Source: Oscarella lobularis (Eukaryota > Porifera > Homoscleromorpha > Homosclerophorida > Oscarellidae). From it: a stretch of 64,000 nt of DNA. A program made the position numbers and the translations under genes. Below the pieces are notes generated by a model. It was not told the origin of the DNA. It made no database searches and worked only from the letters and a program-made list of their open reading frames with translations. Where the stretch lies: the NCBI RefSeq assembly GCF_947507565.1, contig NC_089181.1, positions 3,437,994-3,501,993 on the forward strand, read 5' to 3'. The first letter of the stretch is position 1. Each line of letters starts with the position of its first letter. Of this stretch, positions 36,411 through 47,800 are shown in pieces.

Positions 36411-39400
36411 GCACGAGATCCAGTGTTGTTCTAACCAGTGTAGATCGTATGATGAGTCCGGGATTGAGTCGATAGGTTGTACCCCTAGTTTGTCTAGAGA
36501 TTTCCACCCGTGGTCATGGAAGTGGGCGTAAAGGTAGAGGTCTTTCTTTTGGTGGTAGTGGCTACGGTGTCGTTGCATTCGTTTTGCTAGAGTGGTGGTA
36601 GTTTGGCCAATGTACTGTTTGCCACAGTCGGGGCATTCCAAGAGGTATATTAAGTTTTTTGAACTGCATGAGAATGTATCCGTGATAGGGTATGTTTCAT
36701 TGGTGACTAGGCTGGTGAAGGATGTTCTCCTGCGTAAGATCGGGCAGCATTTGCAGTTGGAGATTTTGCATGGTGTGATTGTTGTATAGATGGTTTCAAG
36801 TGTGGGCGGGGTTGTTGGTGGAGTATTGCTGGTAGGAGTTGTGGTGGTAGTAGGGAGTTTTGCTCTTACGAGAGTGTCTGCTAGATTTTGTGTGCGTTTA
36901 AATGCTATCTTTGGTTTTGTAGGGAAGATGGAGTGTAGTAAGGGGGTTGTTTCAATGCGTTTCCATAGATCGTTAAGTGTTTTTCGTAGGCTAGGAAACC
37001 AGGGGTCGTATGGGATGACTAGTGTAAGGGGTGGTTTGGAGTTTTCTTTTGTTGTAACGGTTGCGGGGTCTGGAATTTTTTCAATAAGTTGCGTTCGTCG
37101 TGTGAACGGAAATTGCTTGTTTATGTCCTTAATTAGTTTTCGAGGGTAGCCTCGATTGAGAAATCGTGTTTTTTGGTTTTCTCTGTGGTTTAGGAAGTCA
37201 CCTAGTGAGGAGGTTGATCTTAGAAAGCGGTGTAATTCACCAGTGACTACGCTTCTTTTCATTGATATTGGGTGTGATGAAGTGTAGTGTAGGTATTGAA
37301 ATTTGTTGGTTGGTTTGATATGGGTAGTGATGTCTAGTATCCCGATTTGGTTGAACCGATTACCTTTGAAGATATCTATATCCAGGAATGTAGTGTTTGT
37401 GTGGCTGATTTCTGATGTGAATTTTATAGTTGGGTGGAATTCGTTGAGGTTAGTGAGAAAGGTGTTTAGGTTCTGTTCAGAGGTTGTCCAAAGTAGAAAT
37501 ATGTCATCGATATAGCGTAGCCAGTAAAGTGGTGTATGTGGTTGTGACGTGAGGAATTTCTGTTCGAGGTGTGCCATGAATAGGTTTGCCAGGGATGGGG
37601 CTGTTTTCGTCCCCATGGCTGTGCCTCTGAGTTGGAGGTACGGTTTATTATTAAAGATAAACGTGTTGTTTGCAAGAATATAGTAGAGGAAAATCTTAAT
37701 CATGTTGGTTATATTTGGATCGTTATAGTGTTGTTGCACAAATGTGCCACAAACGTTGATAGCTTCGTTTTGAGGGATAGAAGGGTAGAGGGATTTCACA
37801 TCTAATGCTACTAAGATTGTTGTTGAAGGGAGGGAGACGTTGTCCAGTATTTTTATAAGGTGTGAGCTGTCCCGTATGTAGCTTGGTTGTTGGGTAGCAA
37901 TAGGTTGGAGGTAGGAGTCTACCAGTGCAGATATTAGCTCCGTTGGTCCTGATGATCCACTGCAGATTGGTCTAACACCGTGGGGGTTTTTATGGAGTTT
38001 TTTAAGAAAGTAGAGTATTTGAGTGCGTGTGTTTTCTGGATCTGGGAGTAAGTGTTTGTAGGTATAATAATCAAGCGGTCCATGTTGGTAGAAGTGTTGT
38101 ATTGCTGTTGCAATTGAGTTTACAATTGCTGGTGTGGGGTCTTCTGTTAGTGGTTTATAGATTTCCGGTTGGGTAAGGTGTGTGAGTCCTTCTGTTATAT
38201 AGTTAGTTGTGTCCTCTATAACAATGCAAGATCCCTTATCTGCTCTTTTAATGACGATGTCTTTGTAGGATTTAAGGTTTTTAATGGCTGTACGTTCCTC
38301 TTTAGAGGTGTTGAGTCTAGGTCTTTTAGGTTTCAAGGCTAATGCATGGCTTTTAAGTGCGGTAATAAAATGTTCAAGTTGGTGATTTTTTACATGTTTT
38401 AGTGTGAAGGATGATTTTGGTTTGAGTGGGTGTTTAGGATGTGTTTTATTTATTGGATTTTGATGGGTAAAATAATATTGGAGGCGGAGTTTTCGAGCAA
38501 ATCCCGTGATTGATTTTAGTAAGTCTTTTTTATTAGGGCGGAGGGGTGTTGGGCAGAAGGAGAGTCCTTTTTGGAGCACGGAGTGTTCGTGTGTGGTGAG
38601 TACGCGGGACGAAAGGTTTATAACAGTGTTTGCTTTAGAATCTTTTTTTATTTTCGATAGAAGGGACAACAAGGCGGACAATCTCTGTCTACGCTTTAGA
38701 AGCGACCTTCGTGACCTCGGCCGGATGACCTTCTGCTTCGGGAGTCGCCGTGGGCGTTTCTTCCCGCGTCTCGGTCTTCTTTTTCGCGCCGGTCGTAGTT
38801 CCGGTTGTAGTTCCGGTCGCTTCCTCTTCGGTCTAGAGGAGTTAGAAGGGGTAGTAAGGTAAGCGGTGTCATTCGTATCGGCGTTACCGTTCGTTCGTTT
38901 CCGCGAGTAACGGCTGAAGAATGAGGGTTGTGCGTCTTTGTTCGCGGTTTCGTGTTTTATATATTCTTCGTAGTTCTCCCAGAGTGGGCTTCCCGGGTAG
39001 CGTCGGCGTAGCATTTCTTCCCGTTCGTTGCCTCGCTTCTGGTCTTCCTCGAGTTTAGAAACGACCTTAGTGTAGTGTACAATTAGCGCGTCGATTATTC
39101 CGGTGTGGTATTGCTGCTTTAGTTCTGCGAGTTCGTGAGCGATTTTAGTGTCTCCTGATCTAAAGGCATTGACCGTAGATCCTGATTGCATTCCCCTTGG
39201 TATTCTCCCTGTCTCTTTGTATTGAATATGTTCTGACAGTCGTAAGTGAGCGCGAGTTAGATCTGCTGCGACTCCAATGATAAAGTCAGCGAGCTCATTG
39301 AGATCTTGCTGTAGGCTATTTGGGCCTGGTATGCCTCTTGGTGTGGAGACTAATAGAGGTTGTGGTGTGTGTTCGATCAGAGGTGGCGTACCGTTTGATG

Positions 39401-39710
39401 GTGTAGATATTTCAGTAGGGATATCGGTGGGGATATCCATTTTTTCGTGTGCTAACATTCCTTCTCGTAGTTTCCTTCTCATGTGTTCTCGTTCTTTTTC
39501 TATTTCCTGCTCGACGTATTTCCTGATGACTGTTCCCACACTCGCTGAGAGTGCTGCTTCTTCAAGCGTCTTTTCCCAGAATGGGCGGGGGTTTTTATTT
39601 CCGTCGTCGTTGCCGTCTAAGAGCTTTTCTTCCTCCTCTGAGGAGGGGAGGTTAGGGAGAACTCCCTGTCGAATTGCTTCGTCAATGCTGTCGTCGTCTT
39701 GGGATGTCAT
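36354..39710 (-). CDS. PLE polyprotein: reverse transcriptase + GIY-YIG endonuclease, copy 1
   Basis: 1118 residues, ATG at 39710. The N-terminal 350 residues are unassigned, acidic then strongly basic (RPARKRRPRRGKKRPRRLPK), likely nucleic-acid binding or nuclear localisation. The RT core follows: VIKRADKGSCIVI, KKLHKNPHGVRPICSGSSGP (Penelope-type RT signature), motif A LVALDVKSLYPSIP, motif B RGTAMGTKTAPSLANLF, and motif C WLRYIDDIFLLW with the catalytic Asp pair at about residues 734-735. Near residue 982 is a Cys cluster (CKISNCKCC). From about 1024 a GIY-YIG nuclease runs YLLECPDCGKQYIGQTTTTL (YIG at about 1033) with the conserved downstream Arg/His. This is the architecture of endonuclease-bearing Penelope-like elements. 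The frame is intact and presumably active. The clade (Neptune, Penelope/Poseidon or other) needs a tree. Confidence 0.92.
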   Translation of the reverse strand: MTSQDDDSIDEAIRQGVLPNLPSSEEEEKLLDGNDDGNKNPRPFWEKTLEEAALSASVGTVIRKYVEQEIEKEREHMRRKLREGMLAHEKMDIPTDIPTEISTPSNGTPPLIEHTPQPLLVSTPRGIPGPNSLQQDLNELADFIIGVAADLTRAHLRLSEHIQYKETGRIPRGMQSGSTVNAFRSGDTKIAHELAELKQQYHTGIIDALIVHYTKVVSKLEEDQKRGNEREEMLRRRYPGSPLWENYEEYIKHETANKDAQPSFFSRYSRKRTNGNADTNDTAYLTTPSNSSRPKRKRPELQPELRPARKRRPRRGKKRPRRLPKQKVIRPRSRRSLLKRRQRLSALLSLLSKIKKDSKANTVINLSSRVLTTHEHSVLQKGLSFCPTPLRPNKKDLLKSITGFARKLRLQYYFTHQNPINKTHPKHPLKPKSSFTLKHVKNHQLEHFITALKSHALALKPKRPRLNTSKEERTAIKNLKSYKDIVIKRADKGSCIVIEDTTNYITEGLTHLTQPEIYKPLTEDPTPAIVNSIATAIQHFYQHGPLDYYTYKHLLPDPENTRTQILYFLKKLHKNPHGVRPICSGSSGPTELISALVDSYLQPIATQQPSYIRDSSHLIKILDNVSLPSTTILVALDVKSLYPSIPQNEAINVCGTFVQQHYNDPNITNMIKIFLYYILANNTFIFNNKPYLQLRGTAMGTKTAPSLANLFMAHLEQKFLTSQPHTPLYWLRYIDDIFLLWTTSEQNLNTFLTNLNEFHPTIKFTSEISHTNTTFLDIDIFKGNRFNQIGILDITTHIKPTNKFQYLHYTSSHPISMKRSVVTGELHRFLRSTSSLGDFLNHRENQKTRFLNRGYPRKLIKDINKQFPFTRRTQLIEKIPDPATVTTKENSKPPLTLVIPYDPWFPSLRKTLNDLWKRIETTPLLHSIFPTKPKIAFKRTQNLADTLVRAKLPTTTTTPTSNTPPTTPPTLETIYTTITPCKISNCKCCPILRRRTSFTSLVTNETYPITDTFSCSSKNLIYLLECPDCGKQYIGQTTTTLAKRMQRHRSHYHQKKDLYLYAHFHDHGWKSLDKLGVQPIDSIPDSSYDLHWLEQHWISCLETRKPKGLNAKDERLPF

Positions 39711-39715
39711 CGTTT

Positions 39716-39791
39716 GCGAGAACGATCAAATGGTAGGGGCAGACGCGTTTCGGTCTAATCGTGACCTCGTCAGTGCCTGATCAGTTCTCGC
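39716..39791 (-). ncRNA. Hammerhead ribozyme upstream of the PLE ORF, copy 1
   Basis: Read on the - strand, the conserved core is present: CTGACGA (39773-39767, fits CUGANGA), stem II GGTC/GACC (39766-39763 with 39755-39752) closed by a 7-nt loop, GAAA (39751-39748), a minimal stem III (A-U, C-G) and the cleavage triplet GTC ending at 39742. Stem I pairs GGCA (39777-39774) with TGCC (39741-39738). After an internal loop it extends through TGATC/GATCA and an 8-bp GCGAGAAC/GTTCTCGC arm (39791-39784 with 39723-39716). Predicted cleavage falls between 39742 and 39741, leaving a 31-nt leader before the ORF ATG. Hammerheads are known in the pseudo-LTRs of PLEs. The very short stem III suggests it may act as a dimer. 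Confidence 0.8.
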
Positions 39792-39802
39792 GAAGTGTGC
39801 CG

Positions 39803-39813
39803 TTTATATATAA
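39803..39813 (-). promoter_or_regulatory. TATA-like sequence upstream of the hammerhead, copy 1
   Basis: On the - strand TTATATATAAA lies 12 bp upstream of the ribozyme outer stem, so initiation 25-30 bp downstream would start within or beside the ribozyme. Inference from sequence only. Confidence 0.35.
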
Positions 39814-40542
39814 TTTTCGGTGTGAAAGTTTAATTTTGGATCGTCTGTCACGTTTGTGGCATAGACGGCGGTGGATTTTAGCCCGATGTGTCGGTCGAAA
39901 ATGGCATGTGTGTTTACGTGAATATTTTTTAGCGGCAGGGTCTTGATTAGGTAGGTTTCAGAGTGGTGTTAGGGTCGCGGTCGCTAGGGGAGGGGTTGCT
40001 TAGGGAGGGTGGGCTTTCTTTTAAGGTGTTGATGACTATGCTAGGCTGGTTTTAAGGTTTAGAGGCTGATTTCCTAATGGGTTCTATTTATGAATTTACT
40101 TTTGGGGTTGTATGCTATTTGGTGAGGTTGGTATGGGTTGAGGGGGCCTTTTATGGGGACGTTGGGGTGCGGGTTCACGTGAGCAGGGCGTGTCAATTTC
40201 GCGGGGCCTTAGTAACGGATGTTAGGGGTCTGGTATGGGTTTGGGGCTTTTTTATTTGTTTTTAGAGTGGGTATAAGGGTTGATGTTGGGGTGGAGTGGG
40301 TTATGTGTATGATTATGGGTTATTTTCATTTATTTTTTATTGTATTTTTAGTTTGACACCATATGGGGGTTCCGATCGATTGCGGAGACGCAGGACTCAG
40401 ACCATCGAGAGGGGTTATAGTACGGATATTGCACAAGGCAGATCTGTATCAACTGCTAGTCTCCACGACCGACCTGGAATTTGGTGTCCTGTTTAGAAGG
40501 TTGGAGTAATTTGTATACTTATATTTTTCGTTTATCTTTTTT

Positions 40543-40583
<41 letters not shown>

Positions 40584-42145
40584 CCCGTTGAGTTATTCCT
40601 TGTAGGTTTTCCGTTTGGTGATTTATGGTGGTGGGGTATTGCCCCTTTGGGGGGGGGGGGGGAAAGGGGGAAGAAGGAAGGGGCCTAGCGAGCGTGGGGA
40701 GCAGGAGAGTCGGGTGGCGGGGTTTGGGGATCGATATATTGGTTTTTAGAAAATTCTTGGTAACTATGGCAACAGCAGGGTTTATAGGTTCCTTGGCGAG
40801 GTATTACTGGAAGGGGAAGATTGGGTCCTGAATCGCGCTTCTATTGTAAAGTTATGGTTGGTTAAAGAGGTTTGTGTTTAGGAAAATTCTTTTAAGATTT
40901 TTAGTTGCTAGGGAGATATGGGAGTGCGTTGGTAAAGTTGCGGAATATAATTCTACCGCGGGTGTCCCTTTCTGAAAAAAATCCTGGGTGTCCTAAGTCA
41001 TTGTTTATGGAATTATGCTAAAATTTAGAATTCAAAAAGGGGGTCTAAAATCTATAAGTTGCTGGATTAACTTCTTATTTGGTTCGTTGTGGTCGTATAA
41101 TATATCATTTGAAAGCGTTTTGTGAGTACTATCTACATTCCTATGGGTGACGTCATTGGGTGTGATCTCTATTGATTATTACTAAATACGTGTTTTAGAA
41201 GACCTTCAACTTATACTTCTTATTCTATATAGTAGGTTAAGAGTATTGGCAATTATTTTACTGGGGTTTTGTAGAGAATTTTATGTAGTTTAATATGGGT
41301 GTAGGGTCTCTTGGGCGTATTTGAGGTTTGATGTAATAAAATTCCGTTTTAACGATGTGTTCACATTTGCGTTTCTGATAATTTTCAGCTACGTTCTAAG
41401 TTGGGACCGGTGGTGGGCGTGTAGTGTTGTAGGTTTTTAGACGTGTGGGGAGTCTTTCTTATTTATTTTTCGTTGATGATTTGAAATTTCCTTCGTGGTT
41501 ATCCGGGGTTACGCGCATACGGGGTTAGGATTTTCTTTCATTTCTATGGTGGCTTTAAATGGGGCGAAGGAGAGGGAATGAGAGGGAATTGGTCGCGACG
41601 AAAGGTAGATTGCATGTTTGTGTGTCTTTTCATCGCGCGTGTTTCGGTTGCGGGGTCACCTACGCGTTCTATCCGTTTTCGTATTATTATTATTCGCTCT
41701 CTGCGCTAGTTTTGGAATTAGATCGTTGCGCGACGGGTTTTAGGGCGTGCTCGAGGGGTCGTTTACGTTACGCGGTGGAAGTTGGGGGCCCGCGTGGGGA
41801 AACCGGCGTCGTTGTTGTGATTTTTTGCGTTCTCGGGTGTTTTCGCGTGTTGTATGTTGTGCGGGTGAAAGTAGGGCGTGGATTTGTGTATGGTTTGGGT
41901 GTTGTTTCCTAAGTAGTTCTTTGTGTTCTTAGGGGGAAGGTTTGTTTCATTTTTTTCTTTTTTCAGGTTGTTTTTTAGGGAAGGCTTGTTGCGAGGCTTT
42001 GTTAGATAAGTGCATCGTAATTTTATGCGTTGTATGGGCTTTGGTTTTTTGTGTTGTGTAGAGATGGGTCATGCAGGAGATTAATCATAAGGTGTGGTTT
42101 TAACTTATTTATTTTCTATTTTGGTTTTTAATTCGTTTGTTCTAG

Positions 42146-44496
42146 GGGTATATGTATGGAGGGATCAGCGGAGGGATGGGGCTCGCGAGAGAGGAGAGGA
42201 ATGCGCGATAGGTGAGAGAAAGGAATGGCAGTGGATCGGTCGATGGTATGTGCTGTAGGTATTATTCTTTTTGATGAATTATTTTAAATTGTTTACTTTA
42301 GGGGCATATGTATGGAGGGATGAGAGGAGGAATAGGACACGCGAGGGAGGAGAAGAGTGAGCGATGGGTGAGCGAGGGGATGAGCAACGAATCGATCAAT
42401 GGTATGTGTTGTAGGTATTATTCTTTTTAATGAAATATTTTCAATCGTTTATTGTAGGGGCATATGTATGGGAGGATCAGAGGAGGGATGGGACACGCAA
42501 GGGAGGGGAGGGATAAGCGATGGGTAAGAGAGGATGAGCAACGGATCGATCAATGGTATGTGTTATAGGTAATATTCTTTTTAACGAATTATTTTGAATC
42601 GTTTATTCTAGAGGCATATGTATGGAAGGATCAGAGGAGAGATGGGACACGCGAGGGAGGAGAGGGATGAGCGATGGGTGAGAGAAAGGATTGGCAGCGG
42701 ATCGGACGATGGTTTGTGCTATGGGTATTATTCTTTTTAACGAATTATTTTGACTTGTTTATTTTAGGGGCATGTGTATGGAAGGATGAGAGGAGGAATA
42801 GGACACGCGAGGGAGGAGAAGAGTGAGCGATGGGTGAGCGAGGGGATGAGCAACGAATCGATCGATGGTATGTGTTGTAGGTATTATTCTTTTTAGTGAA
42901 ATATTTTAAATCGTTTATTGTAGGGGCATATGTATGGGAGGATGAGAAGAGGGATGGGACACGCAAGGGAGGGGAGGGATAAGCGATGGGTGAGAGAGAG
43001 GATGAGGAGCGGATCGATCGATGGTATGTGTTATAGGTAATATTCCTTTTAACGAATTATTTTGAATCGTTTATTCTAGAGGCATATGTATGGAAGGATC
43101 AGAGGAGAGATGGGACACGCGAGGGAGGAGAGGGATGAGCGATGGGTGAGAGAAAGGATTGGCAGTGGATCGGACGATGGTTTGTGCTATGGGTATTATT
43201 CTTTTTAACGAATTATTTTGACTTGTTTATTTTAGGGGCATATGTATGGAAGGATGAGAGGAGGAATAGGACACGCGAGGGAGGAGGAGAGTGAGCGATG
43301 GGTGAGCGAGGGGATGAGCAACGAATCGATCGATGGTATGTGTTGTAGGTATTGTTCTCTTTAGTGAAATATTTTAAATCGTTTATTGTAGGGGCATATG
43401 TATGAGAGGATGAGAGGAGGGATGGGACACGCAAGGGAGGGGAGGGATAAGCGATGGGTGAGAGAGAGGATGAGCAGCGGATCGATCGATGGTATGTGTT
43501 ATAGGTAATATTCTTTTTAACGAATTATTTTGAATCGTTTATTCTAGAGGCATATGTATGGAAGGATCAGAGGAGAGATGGGACACGCGAGGGAGGAGAG
43601 GGATGAGCGATGGGTGAGAGAAAGGATTGGCAGCGGATCGGACGATGGTTTGTGCTATGGGTATTAGTCTTTTTAACGAATTATTTTGACTTGTTTATTT
43701 TAGGGGCATATGTATGGAAGGACGAGAGGAGGAATAGGACACGCGAGGGAGGAGAAGAGTGAGAGATGGGTGAGCGAGGGGATGAGCAACGAATCGATCG
43801 ATGGTATGTGTTGTAGGTATTATTCTTTTTAGTGAAATATTTTAAATCGTTTATTGTAGGGGCATATGTATGGGAGGATGAGAGGAGGGATGGGACACGC
43901 AAGGGAGGGGAGGGATAAGCGATGGGTGAGAGAGAGGATGAGGAGCGGATCGATCGATGGTATGTGTTATAGGTAATATTCCTTTTAACGAATTATTTTG
44001 AATCGTTTATTCTAGAGGCATATGTATGGAAGGATCAGAGGAGAGATGGGACACGCGAGGGAGGAGAGGGATGAGCGATGGGTGAGAGGAAGGATTGGCA
44101 GCGGATCGGACGATGGTATGTGCTGTGGGTATTATTCCTTTTAGCGGATTATTTTAACTCGTTTATTCTAGAGGCATACGTATGGAAGGATCAGAGGAGA
44201 GGTGGGACACGTAAGGGAGGAGAGGGATGAGCGATGTGTGAGAGAGGATGAGCAGCGGATCGATCGATGGTATGTGTTATAAGTAGTATTCTTTTTAATG
44301 AATTATTTTAAGTCGTTTATTCTAGGGGCATATCTATGGGAGGATCAGATAGGAGGGATGGGACACGCGAGGGAGGAGAAGGATGAGCGGTGGGCGAGAG
44401 AGGATGGGCAGCGGGTCGGTCGGTGGTATGTGATATAGGTATGATTTTGTCTAATGAATTATTGTTAATGAATTGTTTTTAATTTGTTTATTTTAG
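42146..44496. repeat. 156-bp tandem array, copy 2
   Basis: Same 15 monomers, boundaries and exon/intron-like halves as in copy 1, shifted by 8476 bp. Confidence 0.93.
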
Positions 44497-44829
44497 GGGC
44501 ATGGATATGGAGGAATCGGGGAAAGAAGGGAAGAGGCATGCAGATGAGAATGAGCGGTGAAGGAGGGGGTCAACAGAACAATCAAGTGGGAGGAATTTTG
44601 GGGTATGGGGTTGAGATACCTTTGGGCTTTTATTTGGTGGGCTGATATTTTTTCTTTTTTCGTTTTTGTAGAATTTGGTTGTGGGAAGTCAAGCGGAAGA
44701 GTCAGTCATAGAAAAAGAATAGAGAAGAGAAGGCTTTGGAGGCGTTCATTTGTGGTGAGTTTCTGGGTAGTGTATGTAGTGTGTGTTTTTTATTTGTTTA
44801 TATGGTCTATTAGAGTTAGTCTGTTAGAG

Positions 44830-47800
44830 TTAGAAAGGGAGTCTTTCATCCTTTGCGTTGAGTCCCTTTGGTTTTCTTGTTTCCAGGCACGAGATCCAGT
44901 GTTGTTCTAACCAGTGTAGATCGTATGATGAGTCCGGGATTGAGTCGATAGGTTGTACCCCTAGTTTGTCTAGAGATTTCCACCCGTGGTCATGGAAGTG
45001 GGCGTAAAGGTAGAGGTCTTTCTTTTGGTGGTAGTGGCTACGGTGTCGTTGCATTCGTTTTGCTAGAGTGGTGGTAGTTTGGCCAATGTACTGTTTGCCA
45101 CAGTCGGGGCATTCCAAGAGGTATATTAAGTTTTTTGAACTGCATGAGAATGTATCCGTGATAGGGTATGTTTCATTGGTGACTAGGCTGGTGAAGGATG
45201 TTCTCCTGCGTAAGATCGGGCAGCATTTGCAGTTGGAGATTTTGCATGGTGTGATTGTTGTATAGATGGTTTCAAGTGTGGGCGGGGTTGTTGGTGGAGT
45301 ATTGCTGGTAGGAGTTGTGGTGGTAGTAGGGAGTTTTGCTCTTACGAGAGTGTCTGCTAGATTTTGTGTGCGTTTAAATGCTATCTTTGGTTTTGTAGGG
45401 AAGATGGAGTGTAGTAAGGGGGTTGTTTCAATGCGTTTCCATAGATCGTTAAGTGTTTTTCGTAGGCTAGGAAACCAGGGGTCGTATGGGATGACTAGTG
45501 TAAGGGGTGGTTTGGAGTTTTCTTTTGTTGTAACGGTTGCGGGGTCTGGAATTTTTTCAATAAGTTGCGTTCGTCGTGTGAACGGAAATTGCTTGTTTAT
45601 GTCCTTAATTAGTTTTCGAGGGTAGCCTCGATTGAGAAATCGTGTTTTTTGGTTTTCTCTGTGGTTTAGGAAGTCACCTAGTGAGGAGGTTGATCTTAGA
45701 AAGCGGTGTAATTCACCAGTGACTACGCTTCTTTTCATTGATATTGGGTGTGATGAAGTGTAGTGTAGGTATTGAAATTTGTTGGTTGGTTTGATATGGG
45801 TAGTGATGTCTAGTATCCCGATTTGGTTGAACCGATTACCTTTGAAGATATCTATATCCAGGAATGTAGTGTTTGTGTGGCTGATTTCTGATGTGAATTT
45901 TATAGTTGGGTGGAATTCGTTGAGGTTAGTGAGAAAGGTGTTTAGGTTCTGTTCAGAGGTTGTCCAAAGTAGAAATATGTCATCGATATAGCGTAGCCAG
46001 TAAAGTGGTGTATGTGGTTGTGACGTGAGGAATTTCTGTTCGAGGTGTGCCATGAATAGGTTTGCCAGGGATGGGGCTGTTTTCGTCCCCATGGCTGTGC
46101 CTCTGAGTTGGAGGTACGGTTTATTATTAAAGATAAACGTGTTGTTTGCAAGAATATAGTAGAGGAAAATCTTAATCATGTTGGTTATATTTGGATCGTT
46201 ATAGTGTTGTTGCACAAATGTGCCACAAACGTTGATAGCTTCGTTTTGAGGGATAGAAGGGTAGAGGGATTTCACATCTAATGCTACTAAGATTGTTGTT
46301 GAAGGGAGGGAGACGTTGTCCAGTATTTTTATAAGGTGTGAGCTGTCCCGTATGTAGCTTGGTTGTTGGGTAGCAATAGGTTGGAGGTAGGAGTCTACCA
46401 GTGCAGATATTAGCTCCGTTGGTCCTGATGATCCACTGCAGATTGGTCTAACACCGTGGGGGTTTTTATGGAGTTTTTTAAGAAAGTAGAGTATTTGAGT
46501 GCGTGTGTTTTCTGGATCTGGGAGTAAGTGTTTGTAGGTATAATAATCAAGCGGTCCATGTTGGTAGAAGTGTTGTATTGCTGTTGCAATTGAGTTTACA
46601 ATTGCTGGTGTGGGGTCTTCTGTTAGTGGTTTATAGATTTCCGGTTGGGTAAGGTGTGTGAGTCCTTCTGTTATATAGTTAGTTGTGTCCTCTATAACAA
46701 TGCAAGATCCCTTATCTGCTCTTTTAATGACGATGTCTTTGTAGGATTTAAGGTTTTTAATGGCTGTACGTTCCTCTTTAGAGGTGTTGAGTCTAGGTCT
46801 TTTAGGTTTCAAGGCTAATGCATGGCTTTTAAGTGCGGTAATAAAATGTTCAAGTTGGTGATTTTTTACATGTTTTAGTGTGAAGGATGATTTTGGTTTG
46901 AGTGGGTGTTTAGGATGTGTTTTATTTATTGGATTTTGATGGGTAAAATAATATTGGAGGCGGAGTTTTCGAGCAAATCCCGTGATTGATTTTAGTAAGT
47001 CTTTTTTATTAGGGCGGAGGGGTGTTGGGCAGAAGGAGAGTCCTTTTTGGAGCACGGAGTGTTCGTGTGTGGTGAGTACGCGGGACGAAAGGTTTATAAC
47101 AGTGTTTGCTTTAGAATCTTTTTTTATTTTCGATAGAAGGGACAACAAGGCGGACAATCTCTGTCTACGCTTTAGAAGCGACCTTCGTGACCTCGGCCGG
47201 ATGACCTTCTGCTTCGGGAGTCGCCGTGGGCGTTTCTTCCCGCGTCTCGGTCTTCTTTTTCGCGCCGGTCGTAGTTCCGGTTGTAGTTCCGGTCGCTTCC
47301 TCTTCGGTCTAGAGGAGTTAGAAGGGGTAGTAAGGTAAGCGGTGTCATTCGTATCGGCGTTACCGTTCGTTCGTTTCCGCGAGTAACGGCTGAAGAATGA
47401 GGGTTGTGCGTCTTTGTTCGCGGTTTCGTGTTTTATATATTCTTCGTAGTTCTCCCAGAGTGGGCTTCCCGGGTAGCGTCGGCGTAGCATTTCTTCCCGT
47501 TCGTTGCCTCGCTTCTGGTCTTCCTCGAGTTTAGAAACGACCTTAGTGTAGTGTACAATTAGCGCGTCGATTATTCCGGTGTGGTATTGCTGCTTTAGTT
47601 CTGCGAGTTCGTGAGCGATTTTAGTGTCTCCTGATCTAAAGGCATTGACCGTAGATCCTGATTGCATTCCCCTTGGTATTCTCCCTGTCTCTTTGTATTG
47701 AATATGTTCTGACAGTCGTAAGTGAGCGCGAGTTAGATCTGCTGCGACTCCAATGATAAAGTCAGCGAGCTCATTGAGATCTTGCTGTAGGCTATTTGGG

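Larger units (their letters stand above)
31930..40411 (-). mobile_element. Penelope-like retroelement, copy 1 (full length, 8482 bp)
   Basis: The sense strand is minus: 5' end at 40411, 3' end at 31930 against telomeric repeats. In sense order it holds a 5' region of 0.6 kb with a TATA-like sequence and hammerhead ribozyme, the RT/endonuclease ORF (39710-36354), and a long 4.4-kb 3' region. The 3' region contains the 156-bp tandem array (36020-33670), a C12 run near 32182-32171 and an A45 run (plus-strand T, 32063-32107) about 130 nt before the 3' end. The 5' end joins copy 2 directly, with only GGGTTA of telomeric type at the junction. Copies 1 and 2 differ in length by the poly-T tract (45 versus 39); I saw no other difference. 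Confidence 0.9.

Noticed and set aside
36081-36434. + strand 117-residue ORF near the PLE 3' boundary
   Set aside because: It begins at a non-ATG codon, crosses the intron-like block 36127-36195 and overlaps the end of the PLE ORF; no protein features.
37940-37975. CTGATGA on the + strand as a second hammerhead
   Set aside because: It lies within RT coding sequence (antisense), with no GAAA core or stem II/III partners nearby.
36790-39780. + strand ORFs opposite the PLE coding region (119, 118, 167 residues)
   Set aside because: They are antisense shadows of the 1118-residue RT/endonuclease ORF.
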